From: Sphingomonas panni
GTDB taxonomy: Bacteria > Pseudomonadota > Alphaproteobacteria > Sphingomonadales > Sphingomonadaceae
Assembly: GCF_022664435.1 (NCBI RefSeq)
Contig: NZ_JAKREU010000003.1
Location: 310,001-374,000 of the forward strand
DNA length: 64,000 bases
Direction: 5' to 3'
In this document: positions 1-11,987 of the stretch, in pieces
Layout: every line of letters begins with the position of its first letter
Numbering within the stretch: position 1 is the first letter of the stretch
Program-made: the position numbers and the translations under genes
The notes under the pieces: model-generated
Database searches by the model: none
Told to the model about the DNA's origin: nothing
Seen by the model: the letters and a program-made list of their open reading frames with translations, nothing else

Positions 1-1
1 G

Positions 2-163
2 GCAGGGACCAAGGGCTGGTTCGTGCCGGTCACCGGCAATGGAACGGCGGACGGTACGAATTGGACCGCCGGTGACTGCCTGACGTTCGAAGGTGACGTG
101 CAGTTGCGCTCCAGCGAAGATGCCGACCTGTTGTTCGCCTATCCGGGTGAACAATATGCCTGA
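2..163 (+). CDS. C-terminal end of an unidentified protein (cut by window edge)
   Basis: An open frame runs from the window edge to a TGA at 161-163 and gives about 53 residues containing GDCLTFEG and a final AYPGEQYA. The short beta-rich pattern with a late AYPG is faintly like the last strands of a cupin or sugar-phosphate isomerase domain, but this is too little to name a function. It is followed by 89 bases without a gene. It is probably real because the frame shows normal GC-rich codon use and ends just before a gene in the same direction. Confidence 0.5.
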   Translation, partial: AGTKGWFVPVTGNGTADGTNWTAGDCLTFEGDVQLRSSEDADLLFAYPGEQYA

Positions 164-252
164 CGCCGGAATGAACGGGAAGTAGTTTCCCGTTCACGCA
201 ACTGGACAAGGGTACGCATCGTTCTACCGCCCGTCCTCTGGATAGGAGCCGT

Positions 253-819
253 ATGATGCGTACCCCCATTCTTGCCGCGATGGTCGCGGCCGTGACCCTG
301 CCGACCCTTGCCGCCGCCCCGGCGATGGCGCAGACTCCGCGCCAGGACTATCGCGACGAAGTGCGCGACGCCCGCCGCGACTATCGCCGCGACCTGCGCA
401 ATGCCGACAGCCCCCGCGACGTGCGCCGTGCCGAGCGCGAATACGCCCGTGACGTGAACGACGCCCGCCGCGACCTGCGTCGGGACCAGCGCGACTGGCG
501 CGGCTATCGCAACTATAACTACAACCGGTTCGAACCGGGCCAGAACCGCTATTATGCCGATCGTTACTATCGCGACGGCCGCTATTATCAGCCGCGCCGG
601 CTGACCCGGAACGACCGCATCTATCGCGGACAGGACAATCGCTATTACTGCCGCCGCAGCGACGGCACGACCGGCCTGATCATCGGCGGCATCGGTGGCG
701 GCGTGCTGGGCAATGTCCTGGCGGGTGGCAATTCGGGCCTGCTCGGTACGCTGCTCGGTGGCGGCGCGGGTGCGCTGCTCGGTCGCTCGGTCGACCGTGG
801 CCAGGTGGTCTGCCGCTAA
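253..819 (+). CDS. Secreted glycine-zipper (2TM-type) envelope protein
   Basis: This 188-residue protein begins with a clear signal peptide (cleavage near APAMAQ, about residue 27). A highly charged Arg/Asp/Tyr-rich middle follows, with repeated RRDxRR-like stretches (about 35-125). The end is a glycine zipper (IIGGIGGGVLGNVLAGG and a second GLLGTLLGGGAGALLG) typical of the glycine-zipper 2TM or surface-antigen family. AGGAG at 244-248 serves ATG 253 or ATG 256. Such proteins sit in the envelope of sphingomonads; the precise role is unknown. Its stop overlaps the end of the convergent rarD by a few bases. Confidence 0.75.
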   Translation: MMRTPILAAMVAAVTLPTLAAAPAMAQTPRQDYRDEVRDARRDYRRDLRNADSPRDVRRAEREYARDVNDARRDLRRDQRDWRGYRNYNYNRFEPGQNRYYADRYYRDGRYYQPRRLTRNDRIYRGQDNRYYCRRSDGTTGLIIGGIGGGVLGNVLAGGNSGLLGTLLGGGAGALLGRSVDRGQVVCR

Positions 820-1721
820 GCCCGGTTCGGGGCGGCCTCGCGCCGCCCCGGCTTGCGCCCGCCGATGACATAGACGGCGAGCCCCGCCCAGATCAGGGCG
901 AAACATCCCAGCCTGACCGGCGTCAGCGTTTCGCCGAACACCGCGATCGCCAGCAGGAACTGGATCGAGGGTGCGAGGAATTGCAGCATCCCCATCGTCG
1001 CCAGCCGCAGCCGGCGTGCAGCGGCGGAGAAGAGCAGCAGCGGCGCGGTCGTGACCGCCCCGGCGAGGATCAGCAGGCCGGCCATCCCCGCCCCCTGATC
1101 GAAGGCGAGCGGCTGCTTCGTGCTCAGGAACAGCAGATAGCCGAGCGCCACGGGGGCAAGCAGCGTGGTTTCGACCATCAACCCCTCCAGCGCGCCGACC
1201 GACACCGTCTTGCGGATCAGGCCATAGAGCGCGAAGCTGATGGCGAGGCTGAGGCTGATACCGAGCGCGACCCACGACGATCCGAAGGCGAACAGCGCCA
1301 CCCCCGCCCCGGCCAGCGCCACCGCCGCGCCCTGCGTCCGGTTCATTCGCTCGCCGAGCAGGACGACGCCGAGCAGGACGTTCAGCAAGGGGTTCAGGAA
1401 ATAGGCGAGGCTGGCCGCCAGCACTTCACCGTGCAGCACCGCCCAGACATAGACCAGCCAGTTGATCGCGATGAAGCCGGCGCTGGCGACGAGGTTGGCG
1501 AGCGCCCGCCGGTCGGCGAAGGCCGCGCGCAGCTGTCGCCCGCGCCCGACCGCGACGACTAGGATCGCGACCAGCAGCGCCGACCACAACACGCGCTGCG
1601 CGACGATCTCGCCCGCGTCGATCGGCCCGAGCAGCCGGAAATACAGGGGCAGCAAGCCCCATAAGGCATAGGCGCCGACGCCGAACGCCAGCCCCCGCCG
1701 GTCCGCCCCTTCCCCGTCCAT
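816..1721 (-). CDS. rarD: EamA-family transporter RarD
   Basis: This 301-residue, very hydrophobic protein has about ten membrane segments and the N-terminal GAYALWGLLPLYF signature of RarD in the drug/metabolite transporter (EamA) superfamily. RarD was named for chloramphenicol-related phenotypes; its physiological substrate is not settled. Length matches the family. The ATG start at 1721 lies 5 bases downstream of the stop of a small membrane protein on the same strand, suggesting co-transcription. It converges with the glycine-zipper gene. Confidence 0.85.
   Translation of the reverse strand: MDGEGADRRGLAFGVGAYALWGLLPLYFRLLGPIDAGEIVAQRVLWSALLVAILVVAVGRGRQLRAAFADRRALANLVASAGFIAINWLVYVWAVLHGEVLAASLAYFLNPLLNVLLGVVLLGERMNRTQGAAVALAGAGVALFAFGSSWVALGISLSLAISFALYGLIRKTVSVGALEGLMVETTLLAPVALGYLLFLSTKQPLAFDQGAGMAGLLILAGAVTTAPLLLFSAAARRLRLATMGMLQFLAPSIQFLLAIAVFGETLTPVRLGCFALIWAGLAVYVIGGRKPGRREAAPNRA
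829..849. terminator. GC-rich hairpin between convergent genes
   Basis: A perfect 8-bp stem (GGGGCGGC with GCCGCCCC, 5-base loop) lies just past the glycine-zipper gene stop and inside the last codons of rarD. There is no T-run, so termination is only suggested by its position between convergent genes. Confidence 0.35.
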
Positions 1722-1726
1722 CGTGG

Positions 1727-1948
1727 TTAGATCAGGCCGCCGGTCAGGAACAGGCGCAGGCCGGCGATGATGAGGATCACGAGGTTCAGGTTGCGGCCGG
1801 TATTCTTCGACGACAGCAGCCCGACCACGAACCCGACCAGCGCGATCGGAAAGGCGATCCAGTTCATCAGCGAGACGATGGGGATGAGCGCGGGGATGGC
1901 GATCACCAGCGCGACGAGACCGATCAGGATCGAGACGATGTTCAACAT
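1727..1948 (-). CDS. Small two-helix membrane protein, unknown function
   Basis: About 73 residues from ATG 1948, containing two or three hydrophobic segments (MLNIVSILIGLVALVIAIPA, then WIAFPIALVGFVVGLLSS and LNLVILIIAGLRLFL). Longer readings start at ATG 1960 or TTG 1984; no good ribosome site decides between them. It lies immediately upstream of rarD on the same strand. I do not recognise a family. Confidence 0.6.
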   Translation of the reverse strand: MLNIVSILIGLVALVIAIPALIPIVSLMNWIAFPIALVGFVVGLLSSKNTGRNLNLVILIIAGLRLFLTGGLI

Positions 1949-2072
1949 GGGACAGGACATGGCCCCGGCGGGCGCATCGGGCAATGGCGAAGGGGCGATT
2001 TTCCGTTAGGGTCGAATCTTAACCCGGCGGCGATAGCGTCGTGCGGCCCTGACTGCCCGGAGTGTGTCGCCG

Positions 2073-2786
2073 ATGATTCGTGCCGTTTCGATCCTGTTGC
2101 CGATCGCGCTGCTCGGCGCGTGCAACCAGAGCGCGCCGAGCGCGAACAGCGTCGATTCGCTCGACGCCGAACTGCTGCGCGGCAATGCCGGCGATCCCGC
2201 GGTGACGGCGGCGTTGCAGGACCAGATCATGGTCGACCCCAGCCTGACCGGCCAATCGGGCAATGGCGCGCTCAAGCCCGCCGACAAGCCGTACAGCGCC
2301 GCCGCCCCCGCCGCCGATGTCGCATCGGGCAGCGCAGGCGCGTCCGAATCACTCGAATCCGCGCCGAAGCCGGGTAGCTGCCCGTCGTGCAAGGGCGGGC
2401 GCGAGGCGCTGACGCTGGGGGAACTGGCCGCCGTGCAGAAGGCCGGCAACCGGCAGTGCGCGGCAAAGGTCGGTTATAGCGCGGCATGGGCCAATCGCCT
2501 GCCCGCCGCCTTTGCACTCCATCCCGATGCGCGGCTGTCGGAAGCGGCCGGCACCGATGCCGATGGCTGCCGGATGCGGGTGGTCAGCTTCACCATCGCC
2601 CAGCCGGTCGATCGCATGGTCGACTGGTATTACACCCGCGCCCGGAAGGGCGGCTATTCGGCGGAGCATCAGGCGGAGGGCGACCAGCATGTGCTGGGCG
2701 GCACGCGCGGCAATGCCGCCTATGCCGTGTTCCTGTCGCCCGAGGGGCGGGGCACATCGGTCGACCTGATCGTCGACGGCGGCTGA
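2073..2786 (+). CDS. Predicted lipoprotein with a CxxC motif, unknown function
   Basis: Starting at ATG 2073 the protein (237 residues) opens with a lipoprotein signal ending in LLGAC (lipidated Cys about 17). GGAG at 2059-2062 is well spaced for ATG 2073 and too close for the upstream GTG at 2064, which decides the start. The region to about residue 100 is low-complexity Ala/Pro. A SCPSC motif sits near 102-106, followed by a compact C-terminal domain. The product should be exported and anchored in a membrane. No family recognised. Confidence 0.7.
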   Translation: MIRAVSILLPIALLGACNQSAPSANSVDSLDAELLRGNAGDPAVTAALQDQIMVDPSLTGQSGNGALKPADKPYSAAAPAADVASGSAGASESLESAPKPGSCPSCKGGREALTLGELAAVQKAGNRQCAAKVGYSAAWANRLPAAFALHPDARLSEAAGTDADGCRMRVVSFTIAQPVDRMVDWYYTRARKGGYSAEHQAEGDQHVLGGTRGNAAYAVFLSPEGRGTSVDLIVDGG

Positions 2787-2836
2787 TCTTTACCCGGCGG
2801 TGCCGGCTCCCCATGTCGTTGCGGAGGGGGAACCAT

Positions 2837-3280
2837 ATGCTGATCGTTGCTGCCACGTTCGTCGCCTGTATCGTCGTCCTGCGGTTGTGGCCGGACCTGC
2901 CGATGGCGCGCATACTGGCCGCCCTGCTGATCGTGCCGGTCGCGCGGCGGGTGGCCGCGCTGACGCCGGGGCATTGGTTGCTGTTTGCGATCCTGTCGGC
3001 GGCGGCCGGGACCGTTGTCTGGATGGGCGGCGACATGCTGGTGGTGACGGCGATGGGATCGCCGGAACTGGCTGGCGTGTTGCTGGCGGTCGATGTCGCG
3101 GCGTATCTCGACGCGGTGCTGGCGGCGCTGGCGGTGGCGAGCGCCGTGCGGGGGACGTCGCTGAAACTGTGGGTGGCGCGGGTGTTGCCGCGGCGGCGCG
3201 GTCGGCGGACGCGGCGGGTGCGGGTGGCGCGGAAGGCGGCGAATGATGACGAGCCGGCGGGGGTTTGGCTGGCCGCTTGA
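2837..3280 (+). CDS. Small integral membrane protein, unknown function
   Basis: A 147-residue protein with about four hydrophobic segments and a strongly basic tail (RRRGRRTRRVRVARK). ATG 2837 is preceded by the strong purine-rich site GCGGAGGGGG, so the longer in-frame reading that overlaps the lipoprotein gene is rejected. It follows the lipoprotein gene by 50 bases and may be co-transcribed. No family recognised. Confidence 0.65.
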   Translation: MLIVAATFVACIVVLRLWPDLPMARILAALLIVPVARRVAALTPGHWLLFAILSAAAGTVVWMGGDMLVVTAMGSPELAGVLLAVDVAAYLDAVLAALAVASAVRGTSLKLWVARVLPRRRGRRTRRVRVARKAANDDEPAGVWLAA

Positions 3281-3288
3281 AGCTCTAC

Positions 3289-3373
3289 CGTCACCCCGGA
3301 CTTGATCCGGGGTCCCGCTTTCTTGACCAAGGCAGGAGAAGAAGCGGGACCCCGGGTCAAGCCCGGGGTGACG
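3289..3373. repeat. Interspersed palindromic repeat, family A copy 1
   Basis: Two inverted GTCACCCCGG...CCGGGGTGACG arms with CCCGC/GCGGG cores form an 85-bp element between convergent genes. Related copies are at 16521, 24246, and as half copies at 9538, 35752 and 53381. Confidence 0.85.
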
Positions 3374-3374
3374 A

Positions 3375-4915
3375 TTAGGGAGCGGGTGTCGCAGGAGCCT
3401 CCGGCGTCACCGACACCGGGCCGTCGGGTCCCGCCTCCAGCAGCGAATCGCCACCCAAGGACCGGTACAGCGTCACCCGGTTGGTTGCGGCGACCAGTTG
3501 TGTCGCGACCAGCCGGCGTTGCGCGCTGTAATAGCTGCGCTGCGCGTCGAGGCTGGTGAGGAAGGTGTCGATCCCGCCCCGATAGCGTGCCTCGGTCAGG
3601 CGGAACGTGTCCTGCGCGGCGAGCAGGTTGGCGCGTTCGGCGCGGGTCTGTTCGGCGATCGTACCCTGCCGCGCCAGCGCGTCGGCCACGTCGCGGAACG
3701 CCGACTGGATGGTGCGTTCATAGGTGGCGAGCAGCGCGTCGCGTTGCGCCTTGCTGAACTCGACACCCGCACGGCCTGCTCCAGCGCGGAAGATCGGATA
3801 GCTGAGCGAGGGGGCGACCGAATAGTTGAACGCCCCGCCGGTGAAGAGCGTGCGCAGCGCGTCGCTGGCGAAACCGACCAGTCCGGTCAGCGACAGGCGC
3901 GGGAACAGCGCCGCACGCGCCGCACCGATATCGGCATTGGCGGCGAGCAGTTCATATTCGGCCTGCACCACGTCGGGGCGGCGCAAGAGGATCGACGAAT
4001 CGATTCCGGCAGGCAGATTGGCGATGGTCGGCAGCGCGACGTCGATCGATGTGGGCAGCAGCGCGGGATCGATGGGCGCGCCGACCAGCAGTTGCAGCGC
4101 GTTGATGTCCTGCGCCAGCTGGGTCCGCTGTTCGGCGAGGTCGCTTTCCGCCGTGGCGAGGATCTGTTCGGCCTGGCGCAGGTCGGTGCGCGGGGCGATC
4201 CCGCCCTGCAGCCGGGCGCGGGTCAGCGTGACGCTGCGCCGGGCGCTGGCGGCGGTCGCCTCCGCCACCGCCATCAGGCTGCGGTCGGCACCATAGGTCG
4301 CCCAGGCCTCGGCAATGTCGCCGACCAGTGTCAGCCGGGTGGCACGCGCGCCAGCCTCGGTCGCGAAATAGCGATTCTGCTCGGCCTCGGTCAGCGAACG
4401 GATGCGGCCGAACAGGTCGAGTTCGAACGCGGTCGCGCCGAGGTCGAGCGAGAAGCTGCTGGGCGAGCGCCCGCTGGTGACGATCGTGCCGCCGGTGCCC
4501 GTGCCGCCAGTCCCGGTCCCGGTTCCCGTGCCACCATTGCCGGTACCGCCCCCAGTGGTGGGGATCGTGGTCGTGCCGTTGCTGCCGGTGCCGCGATAGC
4601 TGTAGCGGGCCGAGGCATCGACCTGCGGCAACAAATCGGCGCGCTGGATACGGTACTGCGCGCGGGCCGCGCGAATGTTCGCGGCGGCGACCGCCAAATC
4701 GCGGTTGTTGACCAGCGCCTGCCCGACCAGCGTGCGCAGGCCGGGTGCGGTGAACACCTGTTCGAAGGTCAACGCGGGCAGGCTCGCCTCGCTCTGCCGC
4801 AGATAGGCGTCGCCGACCGGCCAGGAGGGCGGGACCACCGCGGTCGGCCGTTCATAGGCCGGGGTCATCGAACAGCCGGCCAGCAGCGCGGCGATGAGCG
4901 GGATCGTCAGCCGCT

Positions 4916-4919
<4 letters not shown>
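3375..4919 (-). CDS. RND efflux outer-membrane lipoprotein channel (NodT/OprM type)
   Basis: This 514-residue protein carries a lipoprotein signal (LLAGCSMTPAYERP, lipidated Cys 16) and the duplicated long helical repeats of the outer membrane efflux protein family. It forms the trimeric tunnel that completes a tripartite RND pump. Near residues 105-155 is an unusual Gly/Thr-rich insert made of GTGTG-like units. The ATG start overlaps the 3' end of the RND permease gene by 4 bases, so it is the last gene of an adaptor-permease-channel operon. Confidence 0.92.
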
Positions 4920-8107
<3,188 letters not shown>

Positions 8108-8110
8108 GGC

Positions 8111-9292
8111 TTATCCCGCCTTCTGTGGCGTGGCGGCCTTGTCGCCTTGCGGCTTGGGTTGGAGCCGTTGCGGGGTGTTGGCCGGCACCGGCCGAATCTT
8201 CGCATTGGGCTTCAGGTTCGCGGTCCCCTGCGTAATCACCTTGTCGCCGGGGTTGAGGCCGCCGGTCACGACCCAGAATTCGCCCTGGGTCCGGTCGGCC
8301 TGCACCACCTTCTGCACGGCGGTATCGTTGGGACCGACGACGAAGACGGTCGCCTGCCCCTTGGGATCGCGCTTCACCGCCTGTTGCGGGACCAGGATCG
8401 CGCGCTGATCGATCGCCTGCGCGAATTGCGCGCGGACGAACATGCCGGGCAGCAGGATGCCCTGGGCGTTGGGGAAGCGGGCGCGCAGCGTGACGGTGCC
8501 GGTCTGGGCATTCACCATCACCTCGGCAAACTGCACCGTCCCGGTCTGGCCATAGTCGCTGCCATCCTCCAGCCGCAGCCGGACGGCGGCCGAGGCCGGG
8601 ACCACGCCGCCGCTGGCCAGTTCACGGCGCAGCGCGAGGAGGTCGGCGGCGGATTGCTGGATATCGACGAAGATCGGGTCGAGCCGCTGGATCACCGCCA
8701 GCGGATCGGTCTGGTTCGTCGTGACCAGCGCGCCTTCGGTGAAATAGCTCCGGCCGATGCGGCCGGTGATCGGCGCGGGGACGTTGGTGAAGGACAGGTT
8801 CACTCGCGCCGTTTCCAGCTGGGCGCGGCTCTGTTCGACCGCTGCGGCGGCCTGCCGTGCCTGCGCCGCGGCGTCGGTATAGTCCTGGCGGCTGACCGCC
8901 TCGATCTCGGCCAGCGGGCGATAGCGGTCGGCGCGGACGCGGGTCGCCTCCGCATTGGCGCGCGCGCTGTTGAGGTTGGCGACGGCTTCGTTGGCCTGCG
9001 CGCGGTAGAGGCGCGGGTCGATCTGGTAGAGCGTCTGTCCGGCACGGACCAGCGCACCTTCGGTAAAGTAGCGCTTGCGGATGATGCCGGCGACCTGCGG
9101 GCGAACCTCCGACTGCTGGAACGCGACGACGCGGGCGGCGAGGTCGGCGGTCTGGGCGACGCTGGTCGGCTGGACCACGACGAAGCCGACCTGCGCCGGC
9201 CCCCGGTCACCGCGCCCGTTCTTGGTCGCCTTCTCGCTCCCGCCGCCGCCACAGGCGGACAGTGCGACAAGGGCGGGCAGGAACAGGGACAT
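8111..9292 (-). CDS. RND efflux periplasmic adaptor lipoprotein (AcrA/MexA type)
   Basis: From ATG 9292 the protein is about 393 residues. Its export signal runs into LVALSAC (lipidated Cys), followed by a barrel-sandwich/lipoyl domain, an alpha-hairpin rich in Ala/Arg, and a beta-barrel, as in membrane fusion proteins. It links permease and channel. An in-frame TTG at 9322, preceded by AAGG, would give a more basic signal peptide and is a plausible alternative; the ATG lacks a clear ribosome site. It is the first gene of the operon. Confidence 0.88.
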   Translation of the reverse strand: MSLFLPALVALSACGGGGSEKATKNGRGDRGPAQVGFVVVQPTSVAQTADLAARVVAFQQSEVRPQVAGIIRKRYFTEGALVRAGQTLYQIDPRLYRAQANEAVANLNSARANAEATRVRADRYRPLAEIEAVSRQDYTDAAAQARQAAAAVEQSRAQLETARVNLSFTNVPAPITGRIGRSYFTEGALVTTNQTDPLAVIQRLDPIFVDIQQSAADLLALRRELASGGVVPASAAVRLRLEDGSDYGQTGTVQFAEVMVNAQTGTVTLRARFPNAQGILLPGMFVRAQFAQAIDQRAILVPQQAVKRDPKGQATVFVVGPNDTAVQKVVQADRTQGEFWVVTGGLNPGDKVITQGTANLKPNAKIRPVPANTPQRLQPKPQGDKAATPQKAG

Positions 9293-9323
9293 GCGGACGC
9301 GCGGCGACGCGGATCGGATCAAG

Positions 9324-9457
9324 GCGACAACCTTTGCGACAGGATAGCGGCGCGGACGCGCCGACGCACAACCATCGCCACGCCCGAAAAGTTTCGAAGA
9401 CGATTTCATACGCGCCACGTCAAATCGCGCAATGCGAAGGTTGTCGCAAATTGTCGC
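9324..9457. promoter_or_regulatory. Candidate operator region with GCGACAA/TTGTCGC repeats
   Basis: Upstream of the efflux operon, GCGACAA-type heptamers occur at 9324-9330 and 9335-9341, and in opposite orientation (TTGTCGC) at 9441-9447 and 9451-9457, the latter pair one helical turn apart. Arrangement suggests regulator binding, but no regulator gene is adjacent. Confidence 0.25.
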
Positions 9458-9537
9458 GGGTGGGCGACGATCGGTGATCGACCGCCAAGTCACAGCGCTC
9501 ATCCCCTGACCCCGGGCCTTGCTCTTACCCGCATCAG

Positions 9538-9575
9538 AAGAAGAAGCGGGACCCCGGCGCAAGGCCGGGGTGACG
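9538..9575. repeat. Family A repeat, half copy
   Basis: AAGCGGGACCCCGGCGCAAG followed by GCCGGGGTGACG matches the right arm of the family A element. A decayed left arm may lie at about 9501-9530. Confidence 0.7.
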
Positions 9576-9598
9576 AAGCTATCGCGGTGGAGCGCCGG

Positions 9599-10882
9599 TC
9601 AGCGCAAGCCCGTCCAGCGATGCGCGTCCATCGATTCCCGCTTCATCTCGATCGAATAGCCCGGCCGCGACGGGGCGCGATAGGCGCCGTTTGCGACCAC
9701 GCACGGGTCGACGAAATGTTCGTGGAGGTGATCGACGAACTCGGCCGCGCGGTCGTGCTTCACGCCCGAAAAGCACAGATAGTCGATCATCGAGAGGTGC
9801 TGGACATATTCGCACAGGCCGACGCCGCCGGCATGGGGCCAGACGGCAAGGTTGAACCGGGCGGCCATCAGCAGCACCGCCAGCACTTCGTTCACCCCAC
9901 CCAGCCGGCAGGCGTCGATCTGCACCACGTCCAGCGCGTGGCGCATGATGAACTGTTTGAAGACGATGCGGTTCTGGCACATCTCGCCGGTGGCGACCTG
10001 CACCGGCTTCACGCGCTCGCGGATCGCGCGATGCCCCTCGACATCGTCGGGCGAGGTCGGCTCCTCGATGAAGCGCGGCCTGGCGAAGGCGAGGTCGTTG
10101 ACCCGCGCGATCGCCTGATCGACTTCCCACACCTGGTTCGCGTCGATCATCAGGTCGATGTTCGGCCCGATCGCCTCGCGCGCCAGCGCGACGCGGCGGC
10201 GGTCATTTTCGGGATCGCCACCGACCTTCAGCTTGATATGGGTGAAGCCGTCGGCGACCGCCTTGCGACACAGACGGACCAGCTTTTCGTCCGAATAGCC
10301 GAGCCAGCCGGGCGAGGTGGTATAGGCCGGATACCCCTCCGCCAGCAGCGTGGCGCGCCGCTCTGCCTTGCCGATGGCCCGCTCTTCGAGCAGCGCGACG
10401 GCTTCGTCGGGGGTGATGCAGTCGGTCATGTAGCGGAAGTCGATCAGGCCGACGATCTCGCTGGCCGACATCGATCCGATATAGTCCCATAGCGGCAGGC
10501 CCGCGGCCTTGGCCAGCAGGTCCCAGACCGCATTGACGACCGCACCGGTCGCGAGGTGGATGATCCCCTTTTCCGGGCCGACCCAGCGCAACTGGCTGTC
10601 GCCGGTCATCCGCCGCCAGAAGCCCGCCCCGTCGCTGCGGATCGCGTTGAGCGACACCCCCTCGATCAACGGCGCCAGCGTCGCGATCGCCGCGCAGCAC
10701 AGGTCGTTGCCGCGCCCGATGGTGAAGGTCAGGCCATGCCCCTCCAGCCCCGGCGTATCGGTTTCGAGGATGCAATAGGCGGCCGAATAGTCCGGTTCCG
10801 GGTTCATCGCATCCGACCCGTCGAGAAAGGCCGAGGTCGGAAACCGGATGTCGTGGACCGATAGCCGGGTAATGATCGTCAT
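9599..10882 (-). CDS. L-fuconate dehydratase (enolase superfamily)
   Basis: This 427-residue protein matches L-fuconate dehydratase of the mandelate racemase subgroup, which converts L-fuconate to 2-keto-3-deoxy-L-fuconate in oxidative L-fucose breakdown. Visible active-site features are HIKLKVGG (Lys 217/219), MIDANQVWE (Asp 247), FIEEPTSPDD (Glu 273/274), ATGEMCQN (Glu 300) and WPHAGGVGLCEYVQH (His 350). Length and spacing fit FucD closely. No other fucose genes are in the window. An IclR-family regulator lies upstream on the same strand, with a palindrome between them, so regulation by that protein is likely. Confidence 0.9.
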   Translation of the reverse strand: MTIITRLSVHDIRFPTSAFLDGSDAMNPEPDYSAAYCILETDTPGLEGHGLTFTIGRGNDLCCAAIATLAPLIEGVSLNAIRSDGAGFWRRMTGDSQLRWVGPEKGIIHLATGAVVNAVWDLLAKAAGLPLWDYIGSMSASEIVGLIDFRYMTDCITPDEAVALLEERAIGKAERRATLLAEGYPAYTTSPGWLGYSDEKLVRLCRKAVADGFTHIKLKVGGDPENDRRRVALAREAIGPNIDLMIDANQVWEVDQAIARVNDLAFARPRFIEEPTSPDDVEGHRAIRERVKPVQVATGEMCQNRIVFKQFIMRHALDVVQIDACRLGGVNEVLAVLLMAARFNLAVWPHAGGVGLCEYVQHLSMIDYLCFSGVKHDRAAEFVDHLHEHFVDPCVVANGAYRAPSRPGYSIEMKRESMDAHRWTGLR

Positions 10883-10952
10883 GCGCAGCCCCCATGGGGC
10901 CGTCCGTACATGATCGCTCCGCCCCGTTCCGGTCGCCGTGCCCGGCGCCGAA

Positions 10953-10972
10953 CGGTTTTCATATGTGAACCG
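10953..10972. promoter_or_regulatory. Candidate IclR-type operator upstream of fuconate dehydratase
   Basis: CGGTTTTCATATGTGAACCG is a 20-bp inverted repeat (8 of 10 positions pair, CATATG centre) in the 141-base gap between the IclR gene and the dehydratase gene. It resembles sites used by IclR-family regulators; the assignment is inference. Confidence 0.5.
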
Positions 10973-11023
10973 AATTTTCCTTGCAACCGGAAAGCGCCGG
11001 TGAGGGAGGGCGCGGTACGTCGG

Positions 11024-11854
11024 TTACGGATGATGGTCGTCGTCGACCAGCTGCTCCGATATGCGCTGGGCGGCCGCCCTGACTGCCGCGGCTGCCGCGT
11101 CGATCCGGTCGGGTTCGGCCAGCTTGGACAGATAGGGCATGGTCAGCGCCGCCGCCGCGACGCCGCCGCGCAGGATCGGGGCCGACAGGTCGGTCACTCC
11201 GTCGACGAAGCGGCTGGGCGTGCGCTCGATCCCCGCCGCCCGCACCTCTTCGGCATGGGCGCGGAACGCCGCCAGCGCCTCGGGTGCCGGCGCAGGGGTC
11301 AGCATCGCTTCCCAACGGGCGCGGACATCCTCGGGCTGATAGGCATAGAGGACCACGCCCGACGCGACTTGCAACAGCGGGCGGCGATAGCCGACCCGGA
11401 CCGAAAAGCCGAGCTGCTCCGCCGATTCCATCCGCGCGATCACCGCCATGTCGCCCATGGTATGGACCGCGACATGGCAGGACTGCCCGGTTTCCTGCGC
11501 CAGCCGTCGCATCTCTGGCAGGGCCACCTCGATCAGATAGCGGGTGCGCGGCTGGTTCATGCCGAGCGAGAACAGCCGGTCGCTGAGCGTATAGCCGTCG
11601 CCCCCCGCCTCGGTCGTCAGATAGCCGCGATATTCCAGCACCTGCACCATGCGGAACAGTTCGCCATGCGACCGGCCCAGCCGCTGGACGATCTGGGTCA
11701 GCGTCAACGGCGTCGTGACCCCGGCCAGCAGTTCGAGGATGTCGAGCCCCTTTTCCAGCGCGGGCGCGCGATAGCGGCGGTCGTCGGCGGCGTCGGCATC
11801 GACCGGGGGGTCGATGGCAGTGTCGGCGGGCGGAACGGGGGACTTGCGCGTCAT
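11024..11854 (-). CDS. IclR-family transcriptional regulator
   Basis: About 276 residues. An N-terminal winged helix (ALEKGLDILELLAG, then LTLTQIVQRLGRSHGELFRM and LEYRGYLTT) is followed by an IclR effector-binding domain. ATG 11854 is preceded by GAAGG at suitable spacing, so the longer upstream reading is not used. It lies upstream of L-fuconate dehydratase in the same direction and is divergent from a TonB receptor. The likely ligand is an L-fucose-pathway acid, by context only. Confidence 0.88.
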   Translation of the reverse strand: MTRKSPVPPADTAIDPPVDADAADDRRYRAPALEKGLDILELLAGVTTPLTLTQIVQRLGRSHGELFRMVQVLEYRGYLTTEAGGDGYTLSDRLFSLGMNQPRTRYLIEVALPEMRRLAQETGQSCHVAVHTMGDMAVIARMESAEQLGFSVRVGYRRPLLQVASGVVLYAYQPEDVRARWEAMLTPAPAPEALAAFRAHAEEVRAAGIERTPSRFVDGVTDLSAPILRGGVAAAALTMPYLSKLAEPDRIDAAAAAVRAAAQRISEQLVDDDHHP

Positions 11855-11931
11855 GGCGCGGACCTTCGCCGGAAAAGCGGGGACGTGCAACCCGACGCAA
11901 AGCCGGCGCTGCGTCGCACAAATGTTGTGGT

Positions 11932-11948
11932 ATGTTGTATCATATTAC
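11932..11948 (+). promoter_or_regulatory. Candidate Zur-like operator ahead of a TonB receptor
   Basis: ATGTTGTATCATATTAC is an AT-rich imperfect palindrome (GTTGTAT-C-ATATTAC) in an otherwise GC-rich region, 40 bases before the receptor start. Its left half matches the ATGTTATA half of known Zur boxes except for one base. A direct repeat ATGTTGT lies at 11922-11928. Confidence 0.4.
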
Positions 11949-11987
11949 GCTACCGGACCGAGTCTTCGTAAACTGGAGTGCTTCGCA

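Larger units (their letters stand above)
9293..9598. other. Non-coding interval upstream of the efflux operon
   Basis: About 306 bases between the adaptor start and the fuconate dehydratase stop. It holds the TTGTCGC repeats and a half copy of repeat family A (about 9538-9575). Some open frame continues upstream of the adaptor start, but nothing in it looks like a separate gene. Confidence 0.5.
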
